From Alphaproteobacteria bacterium (GTDB lineage Bacteria > Pseudomonadota > Alphaproteobacteria > Rickettsiales > UBA1997): DNA of 10,393 nucleotides. The stretch lies in NCBI GenBank assembly GCA_016869775.1, contig VGDJ01000034.1:1-10393 (forward strand), given 5' to 3'. Below the pieces are notes generated by a model. The model was not told the origin of the DNA. It made no database searches and saw only the letters and a program-made list of their open reading frames with translations. This document shows, one piece after another, positions 1 to 5,373 of the stretch. Within the stretch, counting starts at the first letter, position 1. Every line of letters starts with the position of its first letter. The translations under genes were made by a program, and so were the position numbers.

Positions 1-402
1 TGGAAAATTACGAAAAACAAAGGCGACTTTGCCAGAATCAAAATATTCGTTCTTAAGCTTTTCAAATGATTCACGAAAAAAAGTAGCACAATGCGGACAC
101 GACAAAGAAGCATATTCAATCATTACAACTGGAGCATTTTTATCACCGATAACATAATCTTCAGGAAGAATTTTGATTAATTCACTATTTTTTCGCAATT
201 CATCTTGAGCCTTGGCGTCTTCAATTATAGCGCTGTTAACAGGATCTTGTGGATTTTGTTGAGGCTTGAGATCTTCGGCACTTTTGTTTGAAAATTTAAA
301 AGATGTTTTAGTTTTGTAATTGTTTACAACTAAAGCTCCAAAACCAATAAAAGCAACAACCGAGCTCAAAATAATGAGCTTTTTCTTAGCAAGTTTTTTC
401 AT
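1..402 (-). CDS. DsbA-family thiol:disulfide oxidoreductase, membrane-anchored (partial, C-terminus outside window)
   Basis: This is the N-terminal 134 codons of a thioredoxin-fold protein read leftward from an ATG at 402-400. The frame is open to base 1, so the C-terminal part is missing. Residues 1-8 are Lys-rich (MKKLAKKK), followed by a hydrophobic segment at about 9-27, which fits an uncleaved signal anchor or signal peptide. A polar linker spans about 28-80. The thioredoxin-like part then begins (GDKNAPVVMIEYASLSCPHC), with the redox-active CPHC at residues 102-105, the usual DsbA-type CxxC. By family knowledge it would catalyse or maintain disulfides in periplasmic proteins. DsbA, DsbG or an alphaproteobacterial DsbA-like/Com1-type lipoprotein cannot be told apart here, because the cis-Pro loop lies outside. 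The gene is divergent from the glycosyltransferase across an 87-bp gap. No Shine-Dalgarno precedes the ATG. Confidence 0.88.
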   Translation of the reverse strand, partial: MKKLAKKKLIILSSVVAFIGFGALVVNNYKTKTSFKFSNKSAEDLKPQQNPQDPVNSAIIEDAKAQDELRKNSELIKILPEDYVIGDKNAPVVMIEYASLSCPHCATFFRESFEKLKNEYFDSGKVAFVFRNFP

Positions 403-489
403 AATTTTTGATGAGAAATTTATTAGAAAAATAAATTGAAAATGATGTCGCAAAGAATATTGTTGGCTCAAAATTAAATCAACAAATTT
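403..489 (-). promoter_or_regulatory. Candidate promoter of the DsbA-like gene in the divergent intergenic region
   Basis: On the minus strand TTGATT (482-477) and TATTCT (459-454) are separated by 17 bp. They match 4/6 and 4/6 of the sigma70 consensus and predict a start near 447 and a ~45-nt leader. A weaker plus-strand candidate for the glycosyltransferase overlaps it: TTGAAA (436-441), a 16-bp spacer, and TATTGT (458-463). If both are real, the two divergent promoters overlap. In DNA this AT-rich such matches are common, so this is inference only. Confidence 0.28.
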
Positions 490-1293
490 ATGAATCCAAT
501 ATCAGTTTTTATTATTACCAAAAATGAAGAAGATCGAATCGCTACAATAATTTTAGCGTGCAAAGAAATTGCCGATGAAATTATCGTTATCGACTCTGGA
601 AGTAGCGATAAAACTACTGCAATCGCTGAATCTTGTGGTGCCAAAGTGATTTTTAACGAGTGGAAAGGCTATGGTTTACAAAAAATTTTTGGCGAAAATT
701 TATGTCGAAATAATTGGGTTTTAAACATCGATGCTGATGAAGAAATTTCTCATGAACTTACTCAAGAAATTAAATCTGTTTTTGATCAACCGATTGCAGA
801 AAATATCGCCGGTTTTAAAATTAAAATTGTTAATAAATTCCGCTTTGAAAAACAGCCCAAAAAATTAGCTTATTTTTACAATCAACTCAGACTTTACCGC
901 AAAGATTTAGCTGGCTTTAAAGATAGCTTGGTTCATGATTCAGTTGTGGTTAGGGATAAAAATAATTCTAAAATTCTTCAACTAAAAAATATAATTTTTC
1001 ATCAATCTTTTCGGGATTTTAAACACTGGATTGATAAAATAAATTCATACTCATCTATGCAAGCGGTTGATAGTTTTGAAAAAGGTCGATGCCCGTCATA
1101 TTTTAAAGCATTATTTTCGCCCTCGATGGCATTTTTAAAAGCTTATGTAATACGTCGCTATTTTATTTATGGGCTCGATGGCATTACTTACAGCTACTTA
1201 TATGCCTTTTCAAGATTTGTTAAAATTATTAAAACTAGAGAATATTTTAGAGCGCAAGAACTTCAAAAAAAACAGCCATCAATCCATAACTAA
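490..1293 (+). CDS. Family 2 glycosyltransferase, WaaE/KdtX-like (LPS core biosynthesis)
   Basis: The 267-residue protein has a GT-A fold start typical of GT2: SVFIITKNEEDRI at 5-17, then IIVIDSGSSDKT (31-42) for nucleotide-sugar binding. DADEE at 81-85 is the metal-binding DxD region. The C-terminal third (about 205-255: SPSMAFLKAYVIRRYF, then YGLDGITYSYLYAFSRF) matches the pattern of the WaaE/KdtX subgroup, soluble or membrane-associated glycosyltransferases that add a hexose to the LPS inner core. Length is normal for that subgroup (about 250-270). Substrate specificity cannot be read from sequence; the acceptor is probably lipid A-core at the inner face of the inner membrane. The ATG at 490 lies just upstream of the conserved beta strand and has no Shine-Dalgarno. 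The gene stands alone, divergent from the DsbA-like gene. Its last 15 bp overlap the 3' end of the convergent AstE-like gene. Confidence 0.9.
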   Translation: MNPISVFIITKNEEDRIATIILACKEIADEIIVIDSGSSDKTTAIAESCGAKVIFNEWKGYGLQKIFGENLCRNNWVLNIDADEEISHELTQEIKSVFDQPIAENIAGFKIKIVNKFRFEKQPKKLAYFYNQLRLYRKDLAGFKDSLVHDSVVVRDKNNSKILQLKNIIFHQSFRDFKHWIDKINSYSSMQAVDSFEKGRCPSYFKALFSPSMAFLKAYVIRRYFIYGLDGITYSYLYAFSRFVKIIKTREYFRAQELQKKQPSIHN

Positions 1294-2307
1294 ATTTTGT
1301 GAATCATTCGTAAAATTTTCTTTAATTGTAAGTTTTTTAGACGAAGCCAAATGAAGCAAAGCATCGCCTTTATTGACCAGAGGCATCATTGTAAGACCAA
1401 TAACTAAACCATCGTCGCCAGAAATAATATCATACTTATTATCGCCAAAAGGATTTGAAATTGTGCCAAGAATTTGGGATTTTTTAATTTTGTCGCCCAA
1501 TTTTACATTTGCTATAAAAATTCCACTTTGAGAGGCTCTAACCCAAGAGCTAGAGCGTGCTAAAAAAATTTGATTTTTGTTTTTAAACTCTAACTTTGAT
1601 GGAATTTTTGAAATCATGCCAATTTTTTTCATGATATTAAAAATTCCTCTAAGACCGATTTCAACAGCTTCTTGATCAAACCTCAAAATTTCGCCAGCTT
1701 CGTAAACAATAATAGGAATATTAGCTTGTGAACCAGCATTGCGAAGAGAACCATCGCGCAGGATTGAATTAACAATTGCCGGCGCATTAAAAACTTTTGC
1801 CAACTCAAGATCAGTTTGATTTTCTATGTCGATTCTAATGTGCGGAAAATTAACGCGATGCATAGAACCGCTGTGAATATCGATACCAAAATCTGACTTC
1901 AAAACAATTTCTTGCATAAATTTATAAGCAAGTTGCGATGCTAAAGAACCGTTTTTAATACCCGGAAAGCACCGATTTAAGTCGCGCCGATCTGGCAAAT
2001 ATCGCGAATGATCATTAAATCCAAAAATATTAACAATCGGAATGGCGATAAGCTTGCCGGCCATAGTTTTTACATCTATTAAATCAAGCAAAGTCCTAAC
2101 TATTTCGATGCCATTAATTTCATCGCCATGAATAGTTGAGCAAATAAATATAGTGGGACCATCTTTTTTGCCAGAAACAACTTCGATTGGCATTTTCAGA
2201 TCAGTAAAATCATGCATTCTTCCCATGTCGAGATTAATACGATAGCGTTTACCTTTTTCAATTTTGATTGCGTTTATGAAATCTGATTTGGATTTTTTTA
2301 TTAACAT
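1279..2307 (-). CDS. Succinylglutamate desuccinylase/aspartoacylase (AstE/AspA) family zinc hydrolase
   Basis: The 342-residue protein belongs to the AstE/AspA subfamily of M14-like zinc carboxypeptidase-fold amidohydrolases. Visible signature: HGDE at 60-63 (zinc ligands His60 and Glu63), the substrate-binding DLNRCFPG at 109-116 (Arg112), DIHSG at 143-147 (third zinc ligand His145), and YEAGE at 202-206 with a Glu in the position of the catalytic base (Glu203). Residues about 250-322 form a C-terminal domain resembling a barrel-sandwich hybrid (LGDKIKKSQILG, then DGLVIG), usual in the longer members of this family. The reaction is hydrolysis of an N-acyl or amide bond of an amino-acid-like substrate. 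Neither succinylglutamate nor N-acetylaspartate is assured, since no other ast genes are here. It is the second protein gene of a minus-strand unit, 17 bp after the ureohydrolase. An ATG at 2307 lacks a Shine-Dalgarno. Confidence 0.88.
   Translation of the reverse strand: MLIKKSKSDFINAIKIEKGKRYRINLDMGRMHDFTDLKMPIEVVSGKKDGPTIFICSTIHGDEINGIEIVRTLLDLIDVKTMAGKLIAIPIVNIFGFNDHSRYLPDRRDLNRCFPGIKNGSLASQLAYKFMQEIVLKSDFGIDIHSGSMHRVNFPHIRIDIENQTDLELAKVFNAPAIVNSILRDGSLRNAGSQANIPIIVYEAGEILRFDQEAVEIGLRGIFNIMKKIGMISKIPSKLEFKNKNQIFLARSSSWVRASQSGIFIANVKLGDKIKKSQILGTISNPFGDNKYDIISGDDGLVIGLTMMPLVNKGDALLHLASSKKLTIKENFTNDSQNLVMD
1292..1318 (+). terminator. Candidate hairpin terminator at the convergent gene ends
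   Basis: Arms 1292-1301 and 1309-1318 can pair over 10 bp (seven A-U, two G-U, one G-C) around a 7-nt loop. The stem begins at the stop codon of the glycosyltransferase and is followed on the plus strand by TCTTTAATT, a partial U tract. It lies inside the last codons of the minus-strand hydrolase. The stem is weak and A/T-dominated, so its role as terminator is uncertain. Confidence 0.3.
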
Positions 2308-2324
2308 TTAATTTATTGATCCAA

Positions 2325-3314
2325 TTAAATTTTTTGGGGTTTAGCTAAGGCAAAAGATAATATTTTATAGCATAATTTAGCGGTCAAAAAATCACACGAA
2401 TGAAGACCCTTAACTGGCGCCAACTCTACAACATCGGCTCCGACAAAATTACAGATTTTTGAAGCTTCTTTGATAATGTTAATTGCGTCATACCACAAAA
2501 GCCCGCCTGGTTCTGGAGTTCCGGTAGCTTGCATAATTCCTGAGTCAAAACCATCAATGTCAAAAGTTAAAAAAACATTACGACCTTTTAACGGGGCTAC
2601 GATTCTTTTATAATCCCACTCATGTTTATCTTTGGCAAAATGAATAGTTATACGCTTTGAATTATTTTCGAGAAAAGGAATTTCCGAAGCCGAAATATTA
2701 CGAATACCGCAAGAAATTAGAGTCGAAATTGGATGATCCATGACTCTGCGAAGAGCCGAAGCATGAGAAAAATGTTCACCGTCATAGCCATCTCGCAAAT
2801 CAGCGTGAGCATCAAAATGCAAAATCGCCAAATCGGGATATTTTTTTACGAAAGGGCGAATTGAACCGGCAGTTATAGAATGCTCACCGCCAAGAATTAA
2901 TGGGAATTTATCGGCGTCAATTACCGCTTTAGTAATCGCTTCGAGCTGATCAAGAGATTTTGCAACTGAGTTATAATCAATTTTTGGCGCCTTCATTGTG
3001 GCAACTCCATATTGCCTGAATGGTTCACACCAAAATTCTTCATCAAATAATTCGGCTTGACGAGAAGCTTTGATAATAGCCTGCGGTCCATTTTTGGTGC
3101 CACCACCATAACTAACCGATTTTTCAAGACCAAAAGGGACAACTACAACTTTAGCATCTTCGGGAGAATTTAAATAAGGCTCTTCAATGCCAAGAAAGCC
3201 ATTTTTTTGCGCAACAAAATCAAATAAATTAAATAATTTTTTTTGGGGCTTGGTAGCTTTCGAACTCAATGTTTTTTTTGAAGTTTTTAAAGATAATTTT
3301 TTTTTATTAGCCAT
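2325..3314 (-). CDS. speB: Agmatinase / arginase-family ureohydrolase
   Basis: The 329-residue protein carries all binuclear manganese ligands of the ureohydrolase family: GGEHS at 142-146 (His145), DAHAD at 168-172 (Asp168, His170, Asp172) and FDIDGFD at 251-257 (Asp252, Asp254). The segment MQATGTPEPGGL (261-272) is typical of agmatinases rather than arginases, and VELAP (296-300) closes the active site. The expected reaction is agmatine + water to putrescine + urea. Agmatinase-like proteins also hydrolyse guanidinobutyrate, guanidinopropionate or guanidine, so the substrate is an inference. Residues 1-26 are an unusual Lys-rich extension (about 11 Lys). No internal Met occurs before residue 107, so the ATG at 3314 is the natural start. 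The tRNA-Pro gene ends 19 bp upstream on the same strand, suggesting cotranscription; the AstE-like gene follows. No arginine decarboxylase is in view. Confidence 0.88.
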   Translation of the reverse strand: MANKKKLSLKTSKKTLSSKATKPQKKLFNLFDFVAQKNGFLGIEEPYLNSPEDAKVVVVPFGLEKSVSYGGGTKNGPQAIIKASRQAELFDEEFWCEPFRQYGVATMKAPKIDYNSVAKSLDQLEAITKAVIDADKFPLILGGEHSITAGSIRPFVKKYPDLAILHFDAHADLRDGYDGEHFSHASALRRVMDHPISTLISCGIRNISASEIPFLENNSKRITIHFAKDKHEWDYKRIVAPLKGRNVFLTFDIDGFDSGIMQATGTPEPGGLLWYDAINIIKEASKICNFVGADVVELAPVKGLHSCDFLTAKLCYKILSFALAKPQKI

Positions 3315-3333
3315 AGGTTTTATGATAAAATAT

Positions 3334-3410
3334 TGGTCGGGGTGACTGGATTTGAACCAGCGACCACAAGACCCCCAGCCTTGTGCGCTACCAGGCTGCG
3401 CTACACCCCG
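3334..3410 (-). tRNA. tRNA-Pro (anticodon GGG)
   Basis: The minus strand folds into a complete 77-nt cloverleaf. The acceptor stem CGGGGTG/CACCCCG has 7 bp and starts with the C typical of bacterial tRNA-Pro, with discriminator A and an encoded CCA (3336-3334). The D arm is GCGC/GCGC with a GG-containing loop. The anticodon stem CAAGG/TCTTG closes the loop CTGGGGG with GGG at positions 34-36. The T arm is GCTGG/CCAGT with loop TTCAAAT. GGG reads CCU and CCC codons. It sits directly upstream of the ureohydrolase gene. Confidence 0.97.
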
Positions 3411-3433
3411 AAATTTTTAATTTAATTTAAGAA

Positions 3434-3470
3434 AAGAGCTAGTATGATTAAGCAATTTCGCGTGTCGCAA
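3434..3470 (-). promoter_or_regulatory. Candidate promoter of tRNA-Pro and downstream operon
   Basis: On the minus strand TTGCGA (3470-3465) and CATACT (3446-3441) are 18 bp apart, placing a transcription start about 20-25 nt before the mature tRNA 5' end at 3410. No other good pair is obvious in the short gap between the tRNA and the divergent plus-strand gene. The match is partial, and this is inference. Confidence 0.25.
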
Positions 3471-3518
3471 GCTTATTGAGAACAATAACAAAATCAAGTT
3501 CATAAATTGAAATTTACT

Positions 3519-3719
3519 ATGATAAAAAATTCCAATAATTCATTAAAAAACAAATTTAATCCAAAAATTTTAGAAATTTTACGATGTCCGCAATCAAAAT
3601 CTAAATTAACTTACGATGTAAAAAATCAAGAACTAATAAGCCTAGAATCAAAATTGTCCTATCCAATTATTGACGGCATACCGATTATGTTGATTAACAA
3701 AGCTCGCAAATTAGATTAG
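3519..3719 (+). CDS. Trm112/UPF0434 (YcaR-like) family small protein
   Basis: With ATG at 3519 the product is 66 residues; a TTG at 3507 would add four residues (giving 70) but nothing conserved. The family core is clear: LEILRCPQSKSKLTYD (18-33), QELIS (37-41) and SYPIIDGIPIMLINKAR (47-63). Trm112 proteins in eukaryotes and archaea are activating partners of RNA and protein methyltransferases. The bacterial YcaR/UPF0434 branch has no firmly established role. Here only one Cys (Cys23) remains of the zinc-binding CxxC and the later Cys is Ser, which is common in alphaproteobacterial members and implies that zinc is not needed. The gene is divergent from tRNA-Pro and lies 44 bp before rlmE on the same strand, so the two are probably cotranscribed. 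No Shine-Dalgarno is present. Confidence 0.85.
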   Translation: MIKNSNNSLKNKFNPKILEILRCPQSKSKLTYDVKNQELISLESKLSYPIIDGIPIMLINKARKLD

Positions 3720-3763
3720 ATTTTTAAAAATTCTTCTTAAAATTTAAATCCGAAATATTCTTC

Positions 3764-4459
3764 ATGCCTCAAAAATTCCAAACTTTAAAAAAAAGTAAAA
3801 AATTTTCAAAATCATCGCAAAAATGGCTTTTACGCCAAGTAAACGACCCATTTGTTGAAAGAGCAAAAATTGAAGGTTGGAGATCAAGAGCAACATTTAA
3901 AATCATTGAAATCGATAAAAAATTTAACCTATTCAAAAAAAATAAAATTGTAGTTGACTTGGGATGCGCTCCAGGTGGATGGAGTCAATATTGCGTTGAA
4001 AAAGTTGGCATGGGAAATGTTGTGGCAATTGATTTACTTGAAATCCCTCCAATTGCGGGTGTTAATTTTCTACAACTCGATTTTCTAGAAAAAGGCGTGG
4101 ATGAAAAAATTATTAACGAACTAAAAAAAATAAAATTTAACAAAAATGGGTATTGCGATTTAGTATTGAGCGATATGGCCTCCAACGCAACTGGTGACCA
4201 CAATACCGACCACCTAAGGATTATTGATTTATTGGAGCAATCATTAAATCTCGCTAACCGAATTTTAAAAGAAAACGGAAGTTTTGTTGGAAAAATCTTT
4301 CAAGGTGGAAGCTCAGAAGAAGTTTTAAAATTACTTAGACAAAATTTTGTAAAAGTTAAATATTTTAAACCTGAATCGTCACGCAAAGATTCATCAGAAA
4401 CTTATTTAGTTGCCCAAGGATTTAAAACTAAAAACATTAATAATTTAGATCCAAAATAA
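3764..4459 (+). CDS. rlmE: 23S rRNA (uridine-2552 2'-O)-methyltransferase RlmE (FtsJ/RrmJ)
   Basis: The 231-residue protein is a Rossmann-fold SAM-dependent methyltransferase of the RrmJ family. The SAM-binding motif is VVDLGCAPGGWSQY at 63-76. The K-D-K-E catalytic tetrad is complete: Lys46 in RSRATFK (40-46), Asp137 in SDMA, Lys177 in GKIFQGG and Glu212 in SSETY. KPESSRKDSSE at 202-212 is the family's C-terminal signature. By family knowledge it methylates the ribose of U2552 in the A-loop of 23S rRNA at a late stage of 50S assembly. It is somewhat longer than E. coli RlmE (209), with a basic N-terminal stretch of about 20 residues and a short C-terminal tail. It follows the Trm112-like gene by 44 bp and is the last gene before a 251-bp spacer. 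The ATG at 3764 has no Shine-Dalgarno. Confidence 0.96.
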   Translation: MPQKFQTLKKSKKFSKSSQKWLLRQVNDPFVERAKIEGWRSRATFKIIEIDKKFNLFKKNKIVVDLGCAPGGWSQYCVEKVGMGNVVAIDLLEIPPIAGVNFLQLDFLEKGVDEKIINELKKIKFNKNGYCDLVLSDMASNATGDHNTDHLRIIDLLEQSLNLANRILKENGSFVGKIFQGGSSEEVLKLLRQNFVKVKYFKPESSRKDSSETYLVAQGFKTKNINNLDPK

Positions 4460-4710
4460 ATTCATCATAATGCCTAATCAAGTCTTGATTTTGCATGACC
4501 AAACAAATTAAATTAATTTTTAATAATTGGTGCCATTGCATTTTATTTTTCGCGACAATAAAATTACGAAATTATTTTCTCTTAAAATTCTCGTTATAAG
4601 CATAATCATTATAAATAATTTACGGTTTTATAATTATTTCAAAAACTGGTCATTCTTTTATATTTTTTCACTGCCTAATAACAATTAATTAATCCTAAAC
4701 CCGTCATACA
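4460..4710. other. 251-bp non-coding spacer between rlmE and atpH
   Basis: I see no credible gene here. It contains an imperfect palindrome centred at 4483 (arms 4476-4482 and 4484-4490, AATCAAG/CTTGATT, plus outer ATGC/GCAT at 4470-4473 and 4493-4496). It has no useful loop or U tract, so it looks more like a protein-binding site than a terminator. It also holds an 8-bp A/T-only inverted repeat (4613-4620 and 4632-4639), and TTGCAT occurs at 4491 and 4536. It is the largest spacer in the window and the likely place for the atp promoter. Confidence 0.6.
4536..4564 (+). promoter_or_regulatory. Candidate promoter of the atpH-atpA-atpG operon
   Basis: TTGCAT (4536-4541) and TAAAAT (4559-4564) are separated by exactly 17 bp. 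The -10 matches 5/6 of the consensus, while the -35 keeps only the TTG. The implied start near 4571 leaves a leader of about 140 nt before atpH. The same hexamer pair recurs in the atpH-atpA gap with 16-bp spacing, which raises confidence slightly. Confidence 0.35.
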
Positions 4711-5250
4711 ATGCCCAGAGTATCAGTAATTGCCAAAACATATGCTAAAACTTTATTTCTAGCATCCAAAAATAACAACTCAATTGACAAAATCTCAGAC
4801 GAGCTCGAAGTTTTTAGAAAAAACTTTAGCAACAGCTTTGCGCAAGAATTAAAAAATCCAGTAGTCTCAAAAAATGATATGATTAAAATCATTAACGAGG
4901 TCACTTCTAAATTCAAGTTAGGGACTCTAACTTCTAATTTTTTTGCTTCAATTGTCAAAAATCGTCGCCTGAATCTTTTCCCCGAAATCCACGAAGAATT
5001 CAACAGAATGGTTCGCGATTACAAAAAAATTCTTGAGGTTGAGGTTGTTTCTACCGTAGGTTTAAACATAGAAAATATAAAAATTCTTCTTGAAAAATCA
5101 TATCCCGATAAAAAAATCCTAATCAAACACACTCTCTCGCCAAAAATTCTAGGCGGTTTGCAAATTAAAATCGGTTCAAAAGTTATTGATGCTAGCCTCA
5201 AAAATCATTTAGAGAAAATTCAAAAAGAGTGTCTTTTGGCAATAAATTAA
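4711..5250 (+). CDS. atpH: F1F0 ATP synthase delta subunit (AtpH)
   Basis: The 179-residue length is normal for the delta/OSCP family. The helical N-terminal domain shows the family start pattern (VIAKTYAKTLFLAS, residues 6-19) and the conserved FFASIVKNRRLNLFPEI region (about 77-93). The C-terminal part has LGGLQIKIGSKVIDASLK (147-164), the family's diagnostic GG-x5-G-x3-D-x-S motif. The delta subunit links the crown of the alpha3beta3 hexamer to the F0 b-subunit stalk on the cytoplasmic side of the inner membrane. It is the first gene of the atp cluster, as in other alphaproteobacteria, where F1 genes are separate from the F0 genes. The ATG at 4711 has no Shine-Dalgarno. It is separated from atpA by 123 bp, which is long for this operon. 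Confidence 0.95.
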   Translation: MPRVSVIAKTYAKTLFLASKNNNSIDKISDELEVFRKNFSNSFAQELKNPVVSKNDMIKIINEVTSKFKLGTLTSNFFASIVKNRRLNLFPEIHEEFNRMVRDYKKILEVEVVSTVGLNIENIKILLEKSYPDKKILIKHTLSPKILGGLQIKIGSKVIDASLKNHLEKIQKECLLAIN

Positions 5251-5265
5251 TCATCTAAAAGCCTT

Positions 5266-5317
5266 CTTGCATTTACAAATTTTGTTCCTAAAATGCAGGC
5301 CAAATTTTACAAAATTT
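5266..5317 (+). promoter_or_regulatory. Structured atpH-atpA intercistronic leader with possible promoter
   Basis: Arms 5266-5274 and 5291-5299 (CTTGCATTT/AAATGCAGG) pair over 9 bp (one G-U) around a 16-nt loop that can itself form ACAA/TTGT. An A/T hairpin follows directly (5302-5308 with 5311-5317, AAATTTT/AAAATTT). No U tract follows, so a processing, stability or attenuation element fits better than a terminator. The same bases also contain TTGCAT (5267-5272), a 16-bp spacer and TAAAAT (5289-5294), so an internal promoter for atpA is the alternative reading. Confidence 0.35.
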
Positions 5318-5373
5318 ACTCCACAACAAACTAACCAAATCAGACAAATTAACAAACATTAAAACTTAAAAAT

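Noticed and set aside
1169..1354. Plus-strand frame of 61 codons overlapping the end of the glycosyltransferase
   Set aside because: It is an out-of-frame shadow; the glycosyltransferase frame is conserved to its own stop.
3507..3518. TTG at 3507 as the start of the Trm112-like gene
   Set aside because: It adds four unconserved residues with no Shine-Dalgarno; the ATG at 3519 is the simpler start, though TTG cannot be excluded.
3985..4203. Open minus-strand frame of 72 codons inside rlmE
   Set aside because: It is antisense to a well-conserved enzyme, lies wholly within it, and its Ser/Phe-rich translation resembles no family.
4704..5003. Open minus-strand frame of 99 codons over atpH
   Set aside because: It is a shadow of the conserved delta-subunit gene with no family resemblance.
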